Assembly (NCBI RefSeq): GCF_900103415.1
Contig: NZ_FMXB01000001.1
Span: forward strand, 124,001 to 188,000
DNA from: Methanobrevibacter millerae
GTDB lineage: Archaea > Methanobacteriota > Methanobacteria > Methanobacteriales > Methanobacteriaceae
Length of the DNA stretch: 64,000 bases
Direction: 5' to 3'
The notes below the pieces were generated by a model. The model had not been told where the DNA came from. It did no database searches and worked only from the letters and a program-made list of their open reading frames with translations. How positions within the stretch are numbered: position 1 is the stretch's first letter; every line of letters starts with the position of its first letter. Positions 53,386 to 62,167 of the stretch are shown piece by piece. The position numbers and the translations under genes are program-made.

Positions 53386-54282
53386 ATGGAAATCGCATAT
53401 TTCTTAGGTTGTATCATGCCAAACCGTTATCCTGGTATTGAAAAAGCAACCCGTATATTATTTGACGCATTAGATATTGAATTAAAAGACATGGAAGGAG
53501 CTTCCTGTTGTCCTGCTCCTGGTGTATTCGGATCTTTTGATGAAGAAACCTGGGCTACCATTGCTGCACGTAACTTAACTCTTGCAGAAGACATGGGCGC
53601 TGACATCTTAACCGAATGTAACGGATGTTTCGGTTCTTTATTTGAAGCTAACCACATGTTAAAAGAAGACGATGACAAAAGAGCTAAAATCAACGCTAAC
53701 TTAGCAGAAATCGGTAAAGAGTTCAAAGGAACTACTAACGTAAAACACTTAGCTCAAATCTTAAGAGACGATGTCGGATACGAAAAATTAGCATCCCTCA
53801 TTGAAAAACCATTAGATTTAAACGTTGCTGTCCACTACGGATGCCACTTCTTAAAACCTACAGCTGAAATCGGTATCGAAGAACAGGCTGAAAACCCATC
53901 CATCTTAGATGATCTTGTTGAAATCACCGGTGCTAAATCTGTCGACTACAAAGACAAAATGATGTGCTGTGGTGCAGGTGGAGGTTTAAGAGCTAGAGAT
54001 TTAGATGTAACCGCAAGTTACACCAAAGAAAAACTCGACCACATGGCCGAAGCAGGCGTAGACGCAATCATCGACGTATGTCCATTCTGTCACATGCAAT
54101 TCGATCAAGGACAAACCGAAGTTAACGAAAAATACGGAACTGACTTCGCAATTCCTGTATTCCACTTAGCTCAATTATACGGATTAGCTATGGGATTATC
54201 TGCTGACGAATTAACTTTAGACGCACAAAAAATCGATGCAGCTCCTGCTTTAGCTAAAGCTTTAGGTGAAAACGCTAAATAA
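53386..54282 (+). CDS. hdrB: Heterodisulfide reductase subunit B
   Basis: Catalytic subunit that reduces the heterodisulfide at a non-cubane double 4Fe-4S centre. 298 residues with both CCG domains: SCCPAPG with CNGCFGS in the first, and HYGCHFL, MMCCGAGGG and VCPFCHMQFD in the second. Codon use is strongly biased, as for hdrC's core, and it is coupled to hdrC by a 22-base gap with an AGGAG ribosome site. In hydrogenotrophic methanogens HdrABC works with MvhADG in flavin-based bifurcation; hdrA is not in this window. Confidence 0.96.
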   Translation: MEIAYFLGCIMPNRYPGIEKATRILFDALDIELKDMEGASCCPAPGVFGSFDEETWATIAARNLTLAEDMGADILTECNGCFGSLFEANHMLKEDDDKRAKINANLAEIGKEFKGTTNVKHLAQILRDDVGYEKLASLIEKPLDLNVAVHYGCHFLKPTAEIGIEEQAENPSILDDLVEITGAKSVDYKDKMMCCGAGGGLRARDLDVTASYTKEKLDHMAEAGVDAIIDVCPFCHMQFDQGQTEVNEKYGTDFAIPVFHLAQLYGLAMGLSADELTLDAQKIDAAPALAKALGENAK

Positions 54283-54286
54283 GTTT

Positions 54287-54308
54287 AAGGATTTTATCCT
54301 TATTCTTT
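54287..54308 (+). terminator. Terminator after hdrB
   Basis: AAGGA (54287-54291) pairs with TCCTT (54297-54301), followed by T-rich sequence with seven T in a row. Short stem but well placed, five bases after the stop. Confidence 0.55.
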
Positions 54309-54477
54309 TTTTATTTTTTAGGCATTGAAAACACATTTCGGGTATTGTTACTTATTTAAGTAGCAATTTTTTTTTAAAATTTTATTTTGTTCGTTAACAT
54401 ACGAATGATTTTTAATTAATTTTATATATCATTAATTTAAAAAATTTAAATGTTATAAAATAAGTGAGGTATAAAAT

Positions 54478-54744
54478 ATGTTTGTGGCAACTTTAGACGG
54501 TATTTTTAAATATGAAGACCTTCCTGAAGAATATGAACCTTACGTTCAGTTCAAAGCGACTATTGAAAAAAGAGAACTTAAGGCTGATGATGAATTGGCT
54601 ATTCTAAACATTTCAGGCACTTCAACTCATCATGTCTTATTCCTGGATTCATATAAAAATACCAGAGAAATCGAAAAGGAATTGAAAGAAGCTGACGCTA
54701 AAATCAACCATACTACTTTAAAAATTATAGGTGGACATTTATGA
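54478..54744 (+). CDS. DUF749-like methanogen protein
   Basis: 88 residues, opening MFVATLDGIFKYEDLPEEYEP, with STHHVLFLDSY mid-chain. I associate it with the DUF749 family of methanogens, with moderate confidence. Function unknown. It overlaps the next gene by four bases (ATGA), so the two are coupled. Confidence 0.65.
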   Translation: MFVATLDGIFKYEDLPEEYEPYVQFKATIEKRELKADDELAILNISGTSTHHVLFLDSYKNTREIEKELKEADAKINHTTLKIIGGHL

Positions 54745-55271
54745 GCTTGCCTTCCGAACAAAATTGGTTAGTTCTTTTTAATCTTATTTCAGACTTAACT
54801 CAAAGGGGATACGAGATTCCCGAAGGAATTAACCCGGAGATGGGATTAATCAGGTCATCTATCAGTTCATACAAAAGAGATCCTACCCATCCGGATTTGA
54901 TTAATGGTTTGGCTCAGGCAGAGATGTCTTTAAATAAAATTCAGGGAACCATTCTTGTTATTGCAGAAGAAGAAGGAGAAGAATACGTTGACGAATGGCT
55001 TGGTTACTTCAAAAGGGCTATGAGGGGAGAAGAAGTCTTTGAATTTCCAAAATCCCGTTCAACATTTCTGGTCAACTCTCCTCCGGGACTGACAACCGGA
55101 AGAATCAATTTGAAGGTTCCTTTAGCTGAAGAAAGAGTTCAGGAAATCGCCGAATGGCACGGTTTAATCATTGAATTCGATGATGATGTTACTGTTGCTC
55201 TTCATGGAGACAAGCCTGATTTGCAGATTGGCTTGAAAGAAATGGGTTCTTTTTTCTTGGAAGAATTATAG
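54741..55271 (+). CDS. DUF2096-like archaeal protein
   Basis: 176 residues, opening LPSEQNWLVLFNLISDLTQRG, which fits the DUF2096 family of archaea. A KSRSTFLVNSPPGLTTGRI segment is notably conserved-looking and may be a binding loop. Function unknown. It forms an operon with the DUF749-like gene and the phosphoesterase. Confidence 0.65.
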   Translation: MSLPSEQNWLVLFNLISDLTQRGYEIPEGINPEMGLIRSSISSYKRDPTHPDLINGLAQAEMSLNKIQGTILVIAEEEGEEYVDEWLGYFKRAMRGEEVFEFPKSRSTFLVNSPPGLTTGRINLKVPLAEERVQEIAEWHGLIIEFDDDVTVALHGDKPDLQIGLKEMGSFFLEEL

Positions 55272-55283
55272 GAGATAAATAAT

Positions 55284-55973
55284 ATGAAAATTTTAGCTAT
55301 TAGTGATGTTCATGGAGAAGAAAACGAAAACTTATACAAATACTTAGACAACAATGATATTGATTTGGTCATTATACTTGGAGACATTACAAATTTCGGA
55401 CCTCTTGAATTTGTAGGCGAATTCATAGGCAAGATATTTGAATATGACTGTGACGTAATTGCAATCCCTGGAAACTGCGACCCTGCGGGAATCTGTAAGG
55501 CAATCGGAGAATCCGGAGCATTCTGTCTTCACAACGAAATCATCGGATACGGTGATGCTATCCTATTCGGATATGGGGGATCCAATCCGACTCCATTCGA
55601 CACTCCAGGTGAAATCGACGATTTAAAGATTTACGGTGACGTTTATGAATTGATGGCAAACTATGACTATGTCTACAACAAGGATGTTCCTAAGGTCAGA
55701 ATCCTTGTTACCCACGCTCCACCGTTCAATACTGATGCGGATAAGACTTCAACAGGCGAGCATGTCGGAAGTTCAGGAATTTTAAAGTCAATTCACGAAT
55801 TTGAACCTGAAATCAACATTTGCGGACATATCCACGAAGCAAAATCCTTAAGCCAGATAGGCAATACTACTAAGGTTGCCAATCCTGGAATGTTAAAGGA
55901 CAACGGCGCTGTTCTCATTGACATTACAGACGGTGCTACGTTCGATATTAATGTTATTTCATTAGATGAATAA
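55284..55973 (+). CDS. Calcineurin-like metallophosphoesterase
   Basis: 229 residues with the complete metal-binding set: SDVHGE near the start, LGDITNFG, GNCD, THAPP and CGHIHEAK. Small archaeal members hydrolyse phosphodiesters in the cytosol; the natural substrate is unknown. 12 bases behind the DUF2096-like gene. Confidence 0.88.
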   Translation: MKILAISDVHGEENENLYKYLDNNDIDLVIILGDITNFGPLEFVGEFIGKIFEYDCDVIAIPGNCDPAGICKAIGESGAFCLHNEIIGYGDAILFGYGGSNPTPFDTPGEIDDLKIYGDVYELMANYDYVYNKDVPKVRILVTHAPPFNTDADKTSTGEHVGSSGILKSIHEFEPEINICGHIHEAKSLSQIGNTTKVANPGMLKDNGAVLIDITDGATFDINVISLDE

Positions 55974-56078
55974 TCTAATGACTTTTTCTCTCTTTTTTTT
56001 TACAAAAATCAAATAACAAATTTTATCTATTATTATTTTTAAATATCTTTTTAGCAAAATGATTTTAGAGTGATATTT

Positions 56079-57005
56079 ATGATTTGGGTTGTTGGAAATA
56101 TTGAAGGAAATCAGTATAAGGAACCCTTTTCAAAAGGTGTTTTGGCCCGTTCACTGCGTGTTTCAAGACTGGGACTTGACCAGGCTTATGAGATTGCAAA
56201 TGAAATAGAAAAGGAACTTCTTGAACGGGACATCAATGAGATTTCTGTAAATGATTTGGCAACTTATGTTGCAGATTACCTTAATAATGTAGATCCCGAA
56301 GTGTCATCCAAATACAAAAATTGGAGAGAGGTCAGAAAGTCCGATGAGCCTTTAATTATATTGATTGGAGGTGCTTCCGGTGTTGGAACCTCTTCAATGG
56401 CTTTCGAGCTTGCAAATCGTTTGGGATTGAAAAACATTATAAGTACGGATATGATTCGTGAGGTAATGCGTAAAATCGTATCCAAAGATTTGAATCCGGT
56501 TATCCACAAGTCCAGTTTTGACGCTTATGAGAGCATAAGGACTCCAGCAATCCGTGTAGATGCAGTTATTGAAGGATTTATAAGTCACGTTGACGTAGTT
56601 AATGTTGGCGTTGAGGCCATTATCGAGAGATCACTTAAAGAAGGTATCAGCGTAATTATTGAAGGAGTCCATGTAGTTCCAGGATTTATCCGTGAAGATT
56701 TAATCAAAAAAGACAACGTAATCATGCTTATACTGACGGTTGACGATGAGGAAACGCACAAACAAAGATTCTACACCCGATGCAGGCCGCCTTGGGTAAA
56801 AAGGTCTCTGGAGCATTATATGGAAAATTTCGAAACGATTAGAAAGACCCAGCAGTTCCTGGTTGATCAGGCCAAAATACATAATACTCATGTTATTAAC
56901 AATGTGGATTTCAGAACTACCATAGATTCAATGGTTAATGAAATAATTAAAGAATTTGGAGGTGAAAACGATGGAAACGAGGAAAGTGGAACAGATAATG
57001 ACTAA
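56079..57005 (+). CDS. 2-phosphoglycerate kinase
   Basis: Makes 2,3-bisphosphoglycerate for cyclic 2,3-diphosphoglycerate, a protective and storage compound of some methanogens. About 308 residues. The N-terminal ~90 residues are an ATP-cone domain ([18 protein letters not shown]), then a kinase domain with P-loop [20 protein letters not shown] and [13 protein letters not shown]-type basic motif (here [13 protein letters not shown]). GTGAT at 56070 is read as ribosome site for ATG 56079. Its last 35 bases overlap the CBS gene. Confidence 0.87.
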   Translation: MIWVVGNIEGNQYKEPFSKGVLARSLRVSRLGLDQAYEIANEIEKELLERDINEISVNDLATYVADYLNNVDPEVSSKYKNWREVRKSDEPLIILIGGASGVGTSSMAFELANRLGLKNIISTDMIREVMRKIVSKDLNPVIHKSSFDAYESIRTPAIRVDAVIEGFISHVDVVNVGVEAIIERSLKEGISVIIEGVHVVPGFIREDLIKKDNVIMLILTVDDEETHKQRFYTRCRPPWVKRSLEHYMENFETIRKTQQFLVDQAKIHNTHVINNVDFRTTIDSMVNEIIKEFGGENDGNEESGTDND

Positions 57006-57357
57006 AGATGTGATTACAGCAACTCCGGATATCGATGTTGTATGTGCATTTGAAAAACTGATGAAATGCAAAATCAGCTCTCTGCCTGTCGTTGAAGACG
57101 ATAAACTGGTGGGAATAATCACTGCAACTGACGTTGGTCATAATTTAATCCTTGACAAGTATGAACTGGGGACCAGCGTTAAGGAAATAATGATTAAGGA
57201 TGTTGTAACGGTTTCCCCTAAGGACAGCATTGAAGATGCAATCAAGGTCATGAAGGAAGCCACCGGTTCCGGAATTTTGAACCAGTTGCCTGTAGTCGAA
57301 AATGATAAATTGGTTGGTATTATTTCCGATGGAGATATCATTCAAGAGTTATTTTAA
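56971..57357 (+). CDS. Two-CBS-domain protein
   Basis: About 129 residues, two CBS domains in tandem ([17 protein letters not shown]... and [17 protein letters not shown]...), forming one Bateman module that binds adenine nucleotides. ATG 56971 follows GGAGGTGA (56958-56965) with seven bases between, so the TTG frame start at 56956 is unlikely. It lies inside the end of the 2-phosphoglycerate kinase gene in another frame, tying its expression to that kinase; it may sense energy state for it. Confidence 0.88.
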   Translation: METRKVEQIMTKDVITATPDIDVVCAFEKLMKCKISSLPVVEDDKLVGIITATDVGHNLILDKYELGTSVKEIMIKDVVTVSPKDSIEDAIKVMKEATGSGILNQLPVVENDKLVGIISDGDIIQELF

Positions 57358-57652
57358 TTAAAGCTCTTGTTTTTTCTTTTTATTATTTTTTACTTGTTTT
57401 AAGCCAGTTACTGTAAAAGCATATTTTTTCCAGTAATGGTCTTGTTAATTTTTTTCATATCTTTTTGATTTTAAAAATTTCACTTTTTTTTCTTTTATTA
57501 TTTATCATTAATTAATGTTTAATTGTATTTTTTGATTTACTTCTATTTGAATTAATTAATCATCATTTTATGGATTTTAACCGAGTTACTGTAATAATAA
57601 TTTTTTTCAAGTAATTGTTAACATTTATATAATATTAATGATATAAAATAAT
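57358..57652. other. Region upstream of SRP RNA with two inverted repeats
   Basis: Two related imperfect repeats occur, about 57400-57445 and 57580-57625. Each reads AGTTACTGTAA, then ~15 A/T bases, then CCAGTAA or CAAGTAA, so TTACTG and CAGTAA face each other. The second is followed closely by the TATA box TTTATATAAT (57624-57633) of the SRP RNA. Their role may be promoter-related. Confidence 0.45.
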
Positions 57653-57926
57653 AGTGGCTAGACTGGAGGGTTAGGGGTCCTCTGTAAGCACACACCCCCT
57701 TTGGTGCAGTCGAAGTTCAGAAGGCGGCTTTTCAATGAAATGTGAGCCTGGAAAAACGGCATAGAAACTTCGTCCTACAGGATTAATGGTGATGAGGTCT
57801 TTACTGGAGGGTAAAGAAGAATCATCTTTGATATAGGAACGTGTCAGGCCCGGAAGGGAGCAGCTCTACTATTAACAATTGATGCTTGTAGTATCCCGGG
57901 GTGGAGTCGGGTTTTCAGATCACTCA
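57653..57926 (+). ncRNA. ffs: Signal recognition particle 7S RNA
   Basis: About 274 nt. The invariant helix-8 motif CAGGCCCGGAAGGGAGCAGC is at about 57848-57867. The 5' part GTGCAGTCGAAGTTCAGAAG and an Alu-like start with a T-shaped fold fit archaeal 7S RNA, and AGTG at the 5' end can pair with CACT at the 3' end. A TATA box lies ~27 bases before 57653. Ends are approximate. The RNA pairs with SRP19 and SRP54 for membrane targeting. Confidence 0.9.
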
Positions 57927-58028
57927 TGTTTTTGCGATTTGTCCACTTCTGGACATGCCATTATTTAAAAATAAATAACTTTATAAATAACTTATTTACA
58001 TATAATGTTATATCTTGTTTTATTTGTT

Positions 58029-58112
58029 GTCGGGATGGCCCAGCCTGGTACGGCGTCGGACTGCTAATCCGATGGTCATATGACCACCCGGGTTCAAATC
58101 CCGGTCCCGGCG
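58029..58112 (+). tRNA. tRNA-Ser (GCT)
   Basis: 84 nt. Acceptor GTCGGGA pairs with TCCCGGC (58105-58111), discriminator G. Anticodon arm TCGGA-CTGCTAA-TCCGA gives anticodon GCT. A long variable arm GGTC-ATAT-GACC confirms a type II serine tRNA, and GGTTCAAATC is the T loop. CCA is not encoded, and no intron is present. Confidence 0.95.
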
Positions 58113-58118
58113 TTTTTA

Positions 58119-59027
58119 TTATTTTTTATCTATATCTTGGGAATGGTCGTACTCTGATCCCAATGGACAGACATGCACTGTCGCTGATTTTACTATTGGG
58201 ATCTTTTTAAGGATATTTTTCTCAACATTATGCGCAATTTCATGTGACTGGGATACTGTAAGGCTGCCGTTGACTTTCACGTGAAGATTGACAAGAACGT
58301 AAGCCCCATAGTTGTCTACCTTAATGTTGTGGGCTTCATATGCATTCGGGGTTTTATTTGCTACCCTTTCAATCTTTCTGATGATTTTATCGTCCGTAAC
58401 TTTTCCCATGATGTTGTCAATGTTTTCCTTTCCAATTTCAAATGCTGTCTTTAGGATTAAAAGTCCAATTAAACATCCAACTATTGGGTCAAGTATTGGA
58501 TAACCTATATTTGATGCTACAACGCCGCATAAAATAGCTATTGATGAAAAGATATCTGTTCTTTGGTGTTTTCCGTCAGCTACAATGGCCGGACTGTGTA
58601 TCTCTTCACCGATCTTAATGATATATGTACTTATGGCCAGATTAATGAATATTCCGAATACTGCCATTATTGCAGCGTAAAAGCTGGGAACGGTAATTAA
58701 ACTCGGATTTAAGAACTGGTCTTTGGCCGTATCAATGATTTCCCATCCTACAATCGTTAAGAATACTACTATAACAAGTCCGCTTATTGCCTCTGCACGG
58801 CCGTGGCCTCTAGGATGCTCTTCATCCGCAGGTTTCTGGCCGATTTTAAATCCTATATATGCTATAACTGATGTGGTAACGTCTGAAAAGGTATGCATTC
58901 CTTCAGCAATCAAAGCGTAACTTCCGCTCATCACTCCGACGAGTATGTTGAATGCCGTTAAAAAACAGTTCGCTGTTATTGCTACCGTTGCGGCCTTTTT
59001 ACCGCCTTTTTCTCTTAGCTCATCCAT
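58119..59027 (-). CDS. Cation diffusion facilitator (CDF) transporter
   Basis: 302 residues. Six membrane segments with the metal site of CDF exporters: ALIAEGMHTFSDV in TM2 and ADGKHQRTDIFSSI in TM5, then a cytosolic C-terminal domain (NIDNIMGKV onward) of ~85 residues with ANKTPNAYEAHNI. It exports divalent metals such as Zn2+, Mn2+ or Fe2+ in exchange for protons; the exact metal is not readable. Its 5' end overlaps the aminotransferase 3' end by eight bases. Confidence 0.92.
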   Translation of the reverse strand: MDELREKGGKKAATVAITANCFLTAFNILVGVMSGSYALIAEGMHTFSDVTTSVIAYIGFKIGQKPADEEHPRGHGRAEAISGLVIVVFLTIVGWEIIDTAKDQFLNPSLITVPSFYAAIMAVFGIFINLAISTYIIKIGEEIHSPAIVADGKHQRTDIFSSIAILCGVVASNIGYPILDPIVGCLIGLLILKTAFEIGKENIDNIMGKVTDDKIIRKIERVANKTPNAYEAHNIKVDNYGAYVLVNLHVKVNGSLTVSQSHEIAHNVEKNILKKIPIVKSATVHVCPLGSEYDHSQDIDKK

Positions 59028-60138
59028 TAACTAGACGCTCCTCCAGAATATCCATAGCTTTTTCGATGTTTTCATATGAATTTGCGTAAGACATTCTTAC
59101 GTGTCCCTTTCCGTTTGAACCGAAAGCTGCACCGGGAACCGTTATGACTCCTGCTTTGGCTGCCTTTTGGACAAAGTTTTCATCATCGATTTTTGGAAAT
59201 ACGTAGAATGCTCCTTCCGCATTGACAGTTTCATATCCCATTCTATTCAATCTTTCAACAATCAAATCTCTTCTTCTTTTGAATTCGTTAACCATTTTCA
59301 CCGCTTCGTCCTGCGGTCCTCTAAGTGCTTCAATTGCGCCTCTTTGTGATGTTGTTGTGGCGCAGGCAAGGTTATACTGGTGTATCTTAAGCAGTTCTTC
59401 ACACAAGTCTTCGTTTGCGTTCAGATAGCCTATCCTTAAGCCGGTCATTGCATAGGTTTTTGAAAATCCGTTGATTGTAATTACGTTATCACTCCATTTT
59501 GCAGGAGAATAATGCTTTTTATCGTAAATGATTTTTTCATAGATTTCATCTGAAATGATGAGGAAATTTTTGTCCATTGATAAATCAGCAATTGCCTTTA
59601 TGTCTTCCTTTTCCATTACCGCTCCGGTCGGGTTTGACGGGGAATTCAATACGATGGCTTTTGTGTTTTCATTAATCTTTTCAGCAACGTCATCCGCCTT
59701 AAGCTTGAATTCGTTTTCCATGCTGCACTCAACAGGAGTAATTTTACCTCCGGCAATCTTTACGCATGCTTCATATGACAGGAAGCTTGGATTTGGAAGC
59801 AGAACTTCGTTTCCACTTTCAACGAATGCCTGTGCGCACATGAACAGCGCTTCGCTTGCTCCGACGGTCACTATTATGTTTTCAGGGTTTGTTTTTATTC
59901 CGTTGTCATCTTTGAACTTCTTGACAATCTCTTCCCTGAGCTCAATATAACCCTTGTTCGGAGTGTAATGTGTATCGTTTTCATTGATTGATTCAATCAT
60001 TGCATTTTTAATATTTTCAGGTACGTCAAAATCAGGTTCTCCAATTCCCAGATTGATGGCATCCGGATTTGTAATTTCAAACATTTTTCTGATTTGAGAC
60101 AGTTCAATTGCTTTTGTTCTTTGTGCTGGATTTATCAT
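59020..60138 (-). CDS. Class I/II aminotransferase
   Basis: 372 residues. PLP Lys in NGFSKTYAMTGLRIGY (about residue 230), substrate Arg near HVRMSYANS, and the N-terminal NLGIGEPDFDVP typical of class I/II enzymes. Likely an aspartate or aromatic aminotransferase; substrate unknown. ATG 60138 is preceded by an AGGAATTA-like ribosome site. It is followed by a CDF gene. Confidence 0.88.
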   Translation of the reverse strand: MINPAQRTKAIELSQIRKMFEITNPDAINLGIGEPDFDVPENIKNAMIESINENDTHYTPNKGYIELREEIVKKFKDDNGIKTNPENIIVTVGASEALFMCAQAFVESGNEVLLPNPSFLSYEACVKIAGGKITPVECSMENEFKLKADDVAEKINENTKAIVLNSPSNPTGAVMEKEDIKAIADLSMDKNFLIISDEIYEKIIYDKKHYSPAKWSDNVITINGFSKTYAMTGLRIGYLNANEDLCEELLKIHQYNLACATTTSQRGAIEALRGPQDEAVKMVNEFKRRRDLIVERLNRMGYETVNAEGAFYVFPKIDDENFVQKAAKAGVITVPGAAFGSNGKGHVRMSYANSYENIEKAMDILEERLVNG

Positions 60139-60180
60139 ATTAATTCCTCTATAATAATTATATATTATATAATATTAATG

Positions 60181-61725
60181 TTAGTCACATGACCCGCAGT
60201 TATAGCATGTCGAGTTGTTGCACCATGGAGTCTGCTTTTTGGTCTCGAGTCTTTTGTATTCTATTTTAAGAAATTCCTTTTTCACGCCCACATCAATCCC
60301 GTCCCAGGGAAGCTCATCGTCAATGCCGTACTCGGGAAGGTAGCCCATCCACTCGTGAATGTTGACGTCTCGGGTAAGTGACCTTTCAATAATTTCAGAA
60401 ACTTCACTATTTCCACAGGACAATATATATTGGATTAATGCTTTTTTAGGACTTTCTATTTTGATGCTATATTTTCGAAGATTCTTTTTAATATATTTGC
60501 TCTTTCGTTTGATGTCCTTAAAATCATAGCTCATCCATTGCATAGGAGTGTGGGGTTTTGGGACAACGGGATTTATGCTGAATTTGATTTTGTGTCTTGA
60601 GGTATGCATGTTTGCAATCCTTTCGATGTACCCGCAAAGTTCCTTTATGTCATCCATCGTTTCATGAGGAAGACCGATGAGGAAGTAAAGTTTTATGTTG
60701 AAGTCAAGCTTCACCGCATCCTCAATAACTGAAAATATCTTTTCGTCCGGAATGCTTTTATTGATTCTTTTTCTTAAGGAGTCAATCGACTCGGGAGCCA
60801 GCGTAATAGTTTTAAGCCCGCTTTCCTTAAGGAGTCTGAGGCTTTCGTAGGTAATCGATTCTATCCTGAGTGATGGGGTTGAAATCTGAAAGCCCTTGCC
60901 TTCAAGTCTTTTTATAAGTTCTTCTATTCCATCATAGTCACTTACCGCAGCCCCTATTAACGTGATTTTATTCAATCCGGTGTTTTCACGGCTTTCGATG
61001 GCTGTTTCAACCAGCTTGTCGATGTTGGTTTCCCTCATCGGCCTATAAAGATAGCTTGACATGCAGAATCTGCAGCCTCTCGTGCATCCCCTTGACACGT
61101 TAAGCATTATCGAATCGCTGAAGACGGTTTTGTACTCGTCATCGTCGCTTCGGGATATTATCGGACGGGTAATGTGGTACGCATCTTCCATCTCATTAAC
61201 GATAGCAATATTTGCATCATTGTCGAATTCGGGAATGTAGATGCCTTTAATGTCTAAAAATGAACTTAATTCCTTATTTTCAAGGTATTTGTCAAGGAAC
61301 TGGTTTATAATCACTTCACCTTCGCCTATAATGAATATGTCGATATATGGTGACATCGGCATTGGATTTGCGGTGGCGCACGGCCCGCCGGCTATAATTA
61401 ATGGATCTTTAGAGCTTCTATCCTCCCGCCTTAAAGGGATTTCTGTCTGTTTCAGCATCTCTAAAACATTGAAATAGTCCTCTTCGAACTGCAGTGAGAA
61501 GCTGATGATATCAAAGCTTTTAAGGGGGGTGTTTGATTCAATTGAATGGATATTGGGGTATGTTATTCTCTCACACCATGTGTCTGCCCTTTCATTAATA
61601 TAATTATATAATATATTATAGCCGAGTGATGACATGGCCGTTCGATAAATATTCGGATAGGTCAATGCAAATCTGATGTCTACCTTTTTATAATCCTTGA
61701 TGAAAATATTGTCTTCACTTATCAT
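60181..61725 (-). CDS. B12-binding-domain-type radical SAM protein
   Basis: 514 residues. The N-terminal ~200 residues form an alpha/beta domain similar to B12-binding folds (no clear DxHxxG cobalamin motif is seen), followed by the radical SAM domain with CTRGCRFC (214-221) and a long C-terminal region ending in CNNSTCYNCGSCD, which could hold a further cluster. Similar proteins occur in methanogens without a known reaction. Its operon state is unclear. Confidence 0.8.
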   Translation of the reverse strand: MISEDNIFIKDYKKVDIRFALTYPNIYRTAMSSLGYNILYNYINERADTWCERITYPNIHSIESNTPLKSFDIISFSLQFEEDYFNVLEMLKQTEIPLRREDRSSKDPLIIAGGPCATANPMPMSPYIDIFIIGEGEVIINQFLDKYLENKELSSFLDIKGIYIPEFDNDANIAIVNEMEDAYHITRPIISRSDDDEYKTVFSDSIMLNVSRGCTRGCRFCMSSYLYRPMRETNIDKLVETAIESRENTGLNKITLIGAAVSDYDGIEELIKRLEGKGFQISTPSLRIESITYESLRLLKESGLKTITLAPESIDSLRKRINKSIPDEKIFSVIEDAVKLDFNIKLYFLIGLPHETMDDIKELCGYIERIANMHTSRHKIKFSINPVVPKPHTPMQWMSYDFKDIKRKSKYIKKNLRKYSIKIESPKKALIQYILSCGNSEVSEIIERSLTRDVNIHEWMGYLPEYGIDDELPWDGIDVGVKKEFLKIEYKRLETKKQTPWCNNSTCYNCGSCD

Positions 61726-62167
61726 TTTTCACCGATTTTCATTTTTTCTTTTATTCTTCTTATTTTTTCGATTTCTGAATGATTTTTCAATATTTTTTCA
61801 ATTAATTTATTTGATAGTTTATATTTTTAATTGATTTTATATAATTTTTTATAATTTCCGATTTAATAGGCTTATGAACTAAATATTTATCTTTCAATAG
61901 GTCGCTTATTGATGAATTTAAATTCAAGATATTTAATCTTGCATTAGCTTATTTCAACATAAATGTTCTTTTATTATTAATTTATGCATATTTTTAAGCT
62001 ATTTTGGTTAATTTAACTTCTTTAAATTAGTTTTTTTCAATATTAATCTATGAAAAACATTTATATATTATTAAAATATAACATTAATTTACTCATTATG
62101 AATACTAATCTTAGTATATATCATATTTTTATTAAAATTTTCGTAATGAGAACCAAGAGGTGGAAAA
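61726..62167. other. 442-bp intergenic upstream of the second adhesin
   Basis: Very A/T-rich. ATACTAA (62102-62108) and TTAGTAT (62111-62117) form an inverted repeat overlapping a possible TATA (GTATATATC). Another TATA, TTTATATATT, is near 62060. AGAGGTGG (62157-62163) is the ribosome site of the adhesin gene. No other gene seen. Confidence 0.45.

Noticed and set aside
57926-58210. 94-codon frame over the tRNA gene
   Set aside because: It covers a clear tRNA-Ser gene and part of the CDF gene on the other strand.
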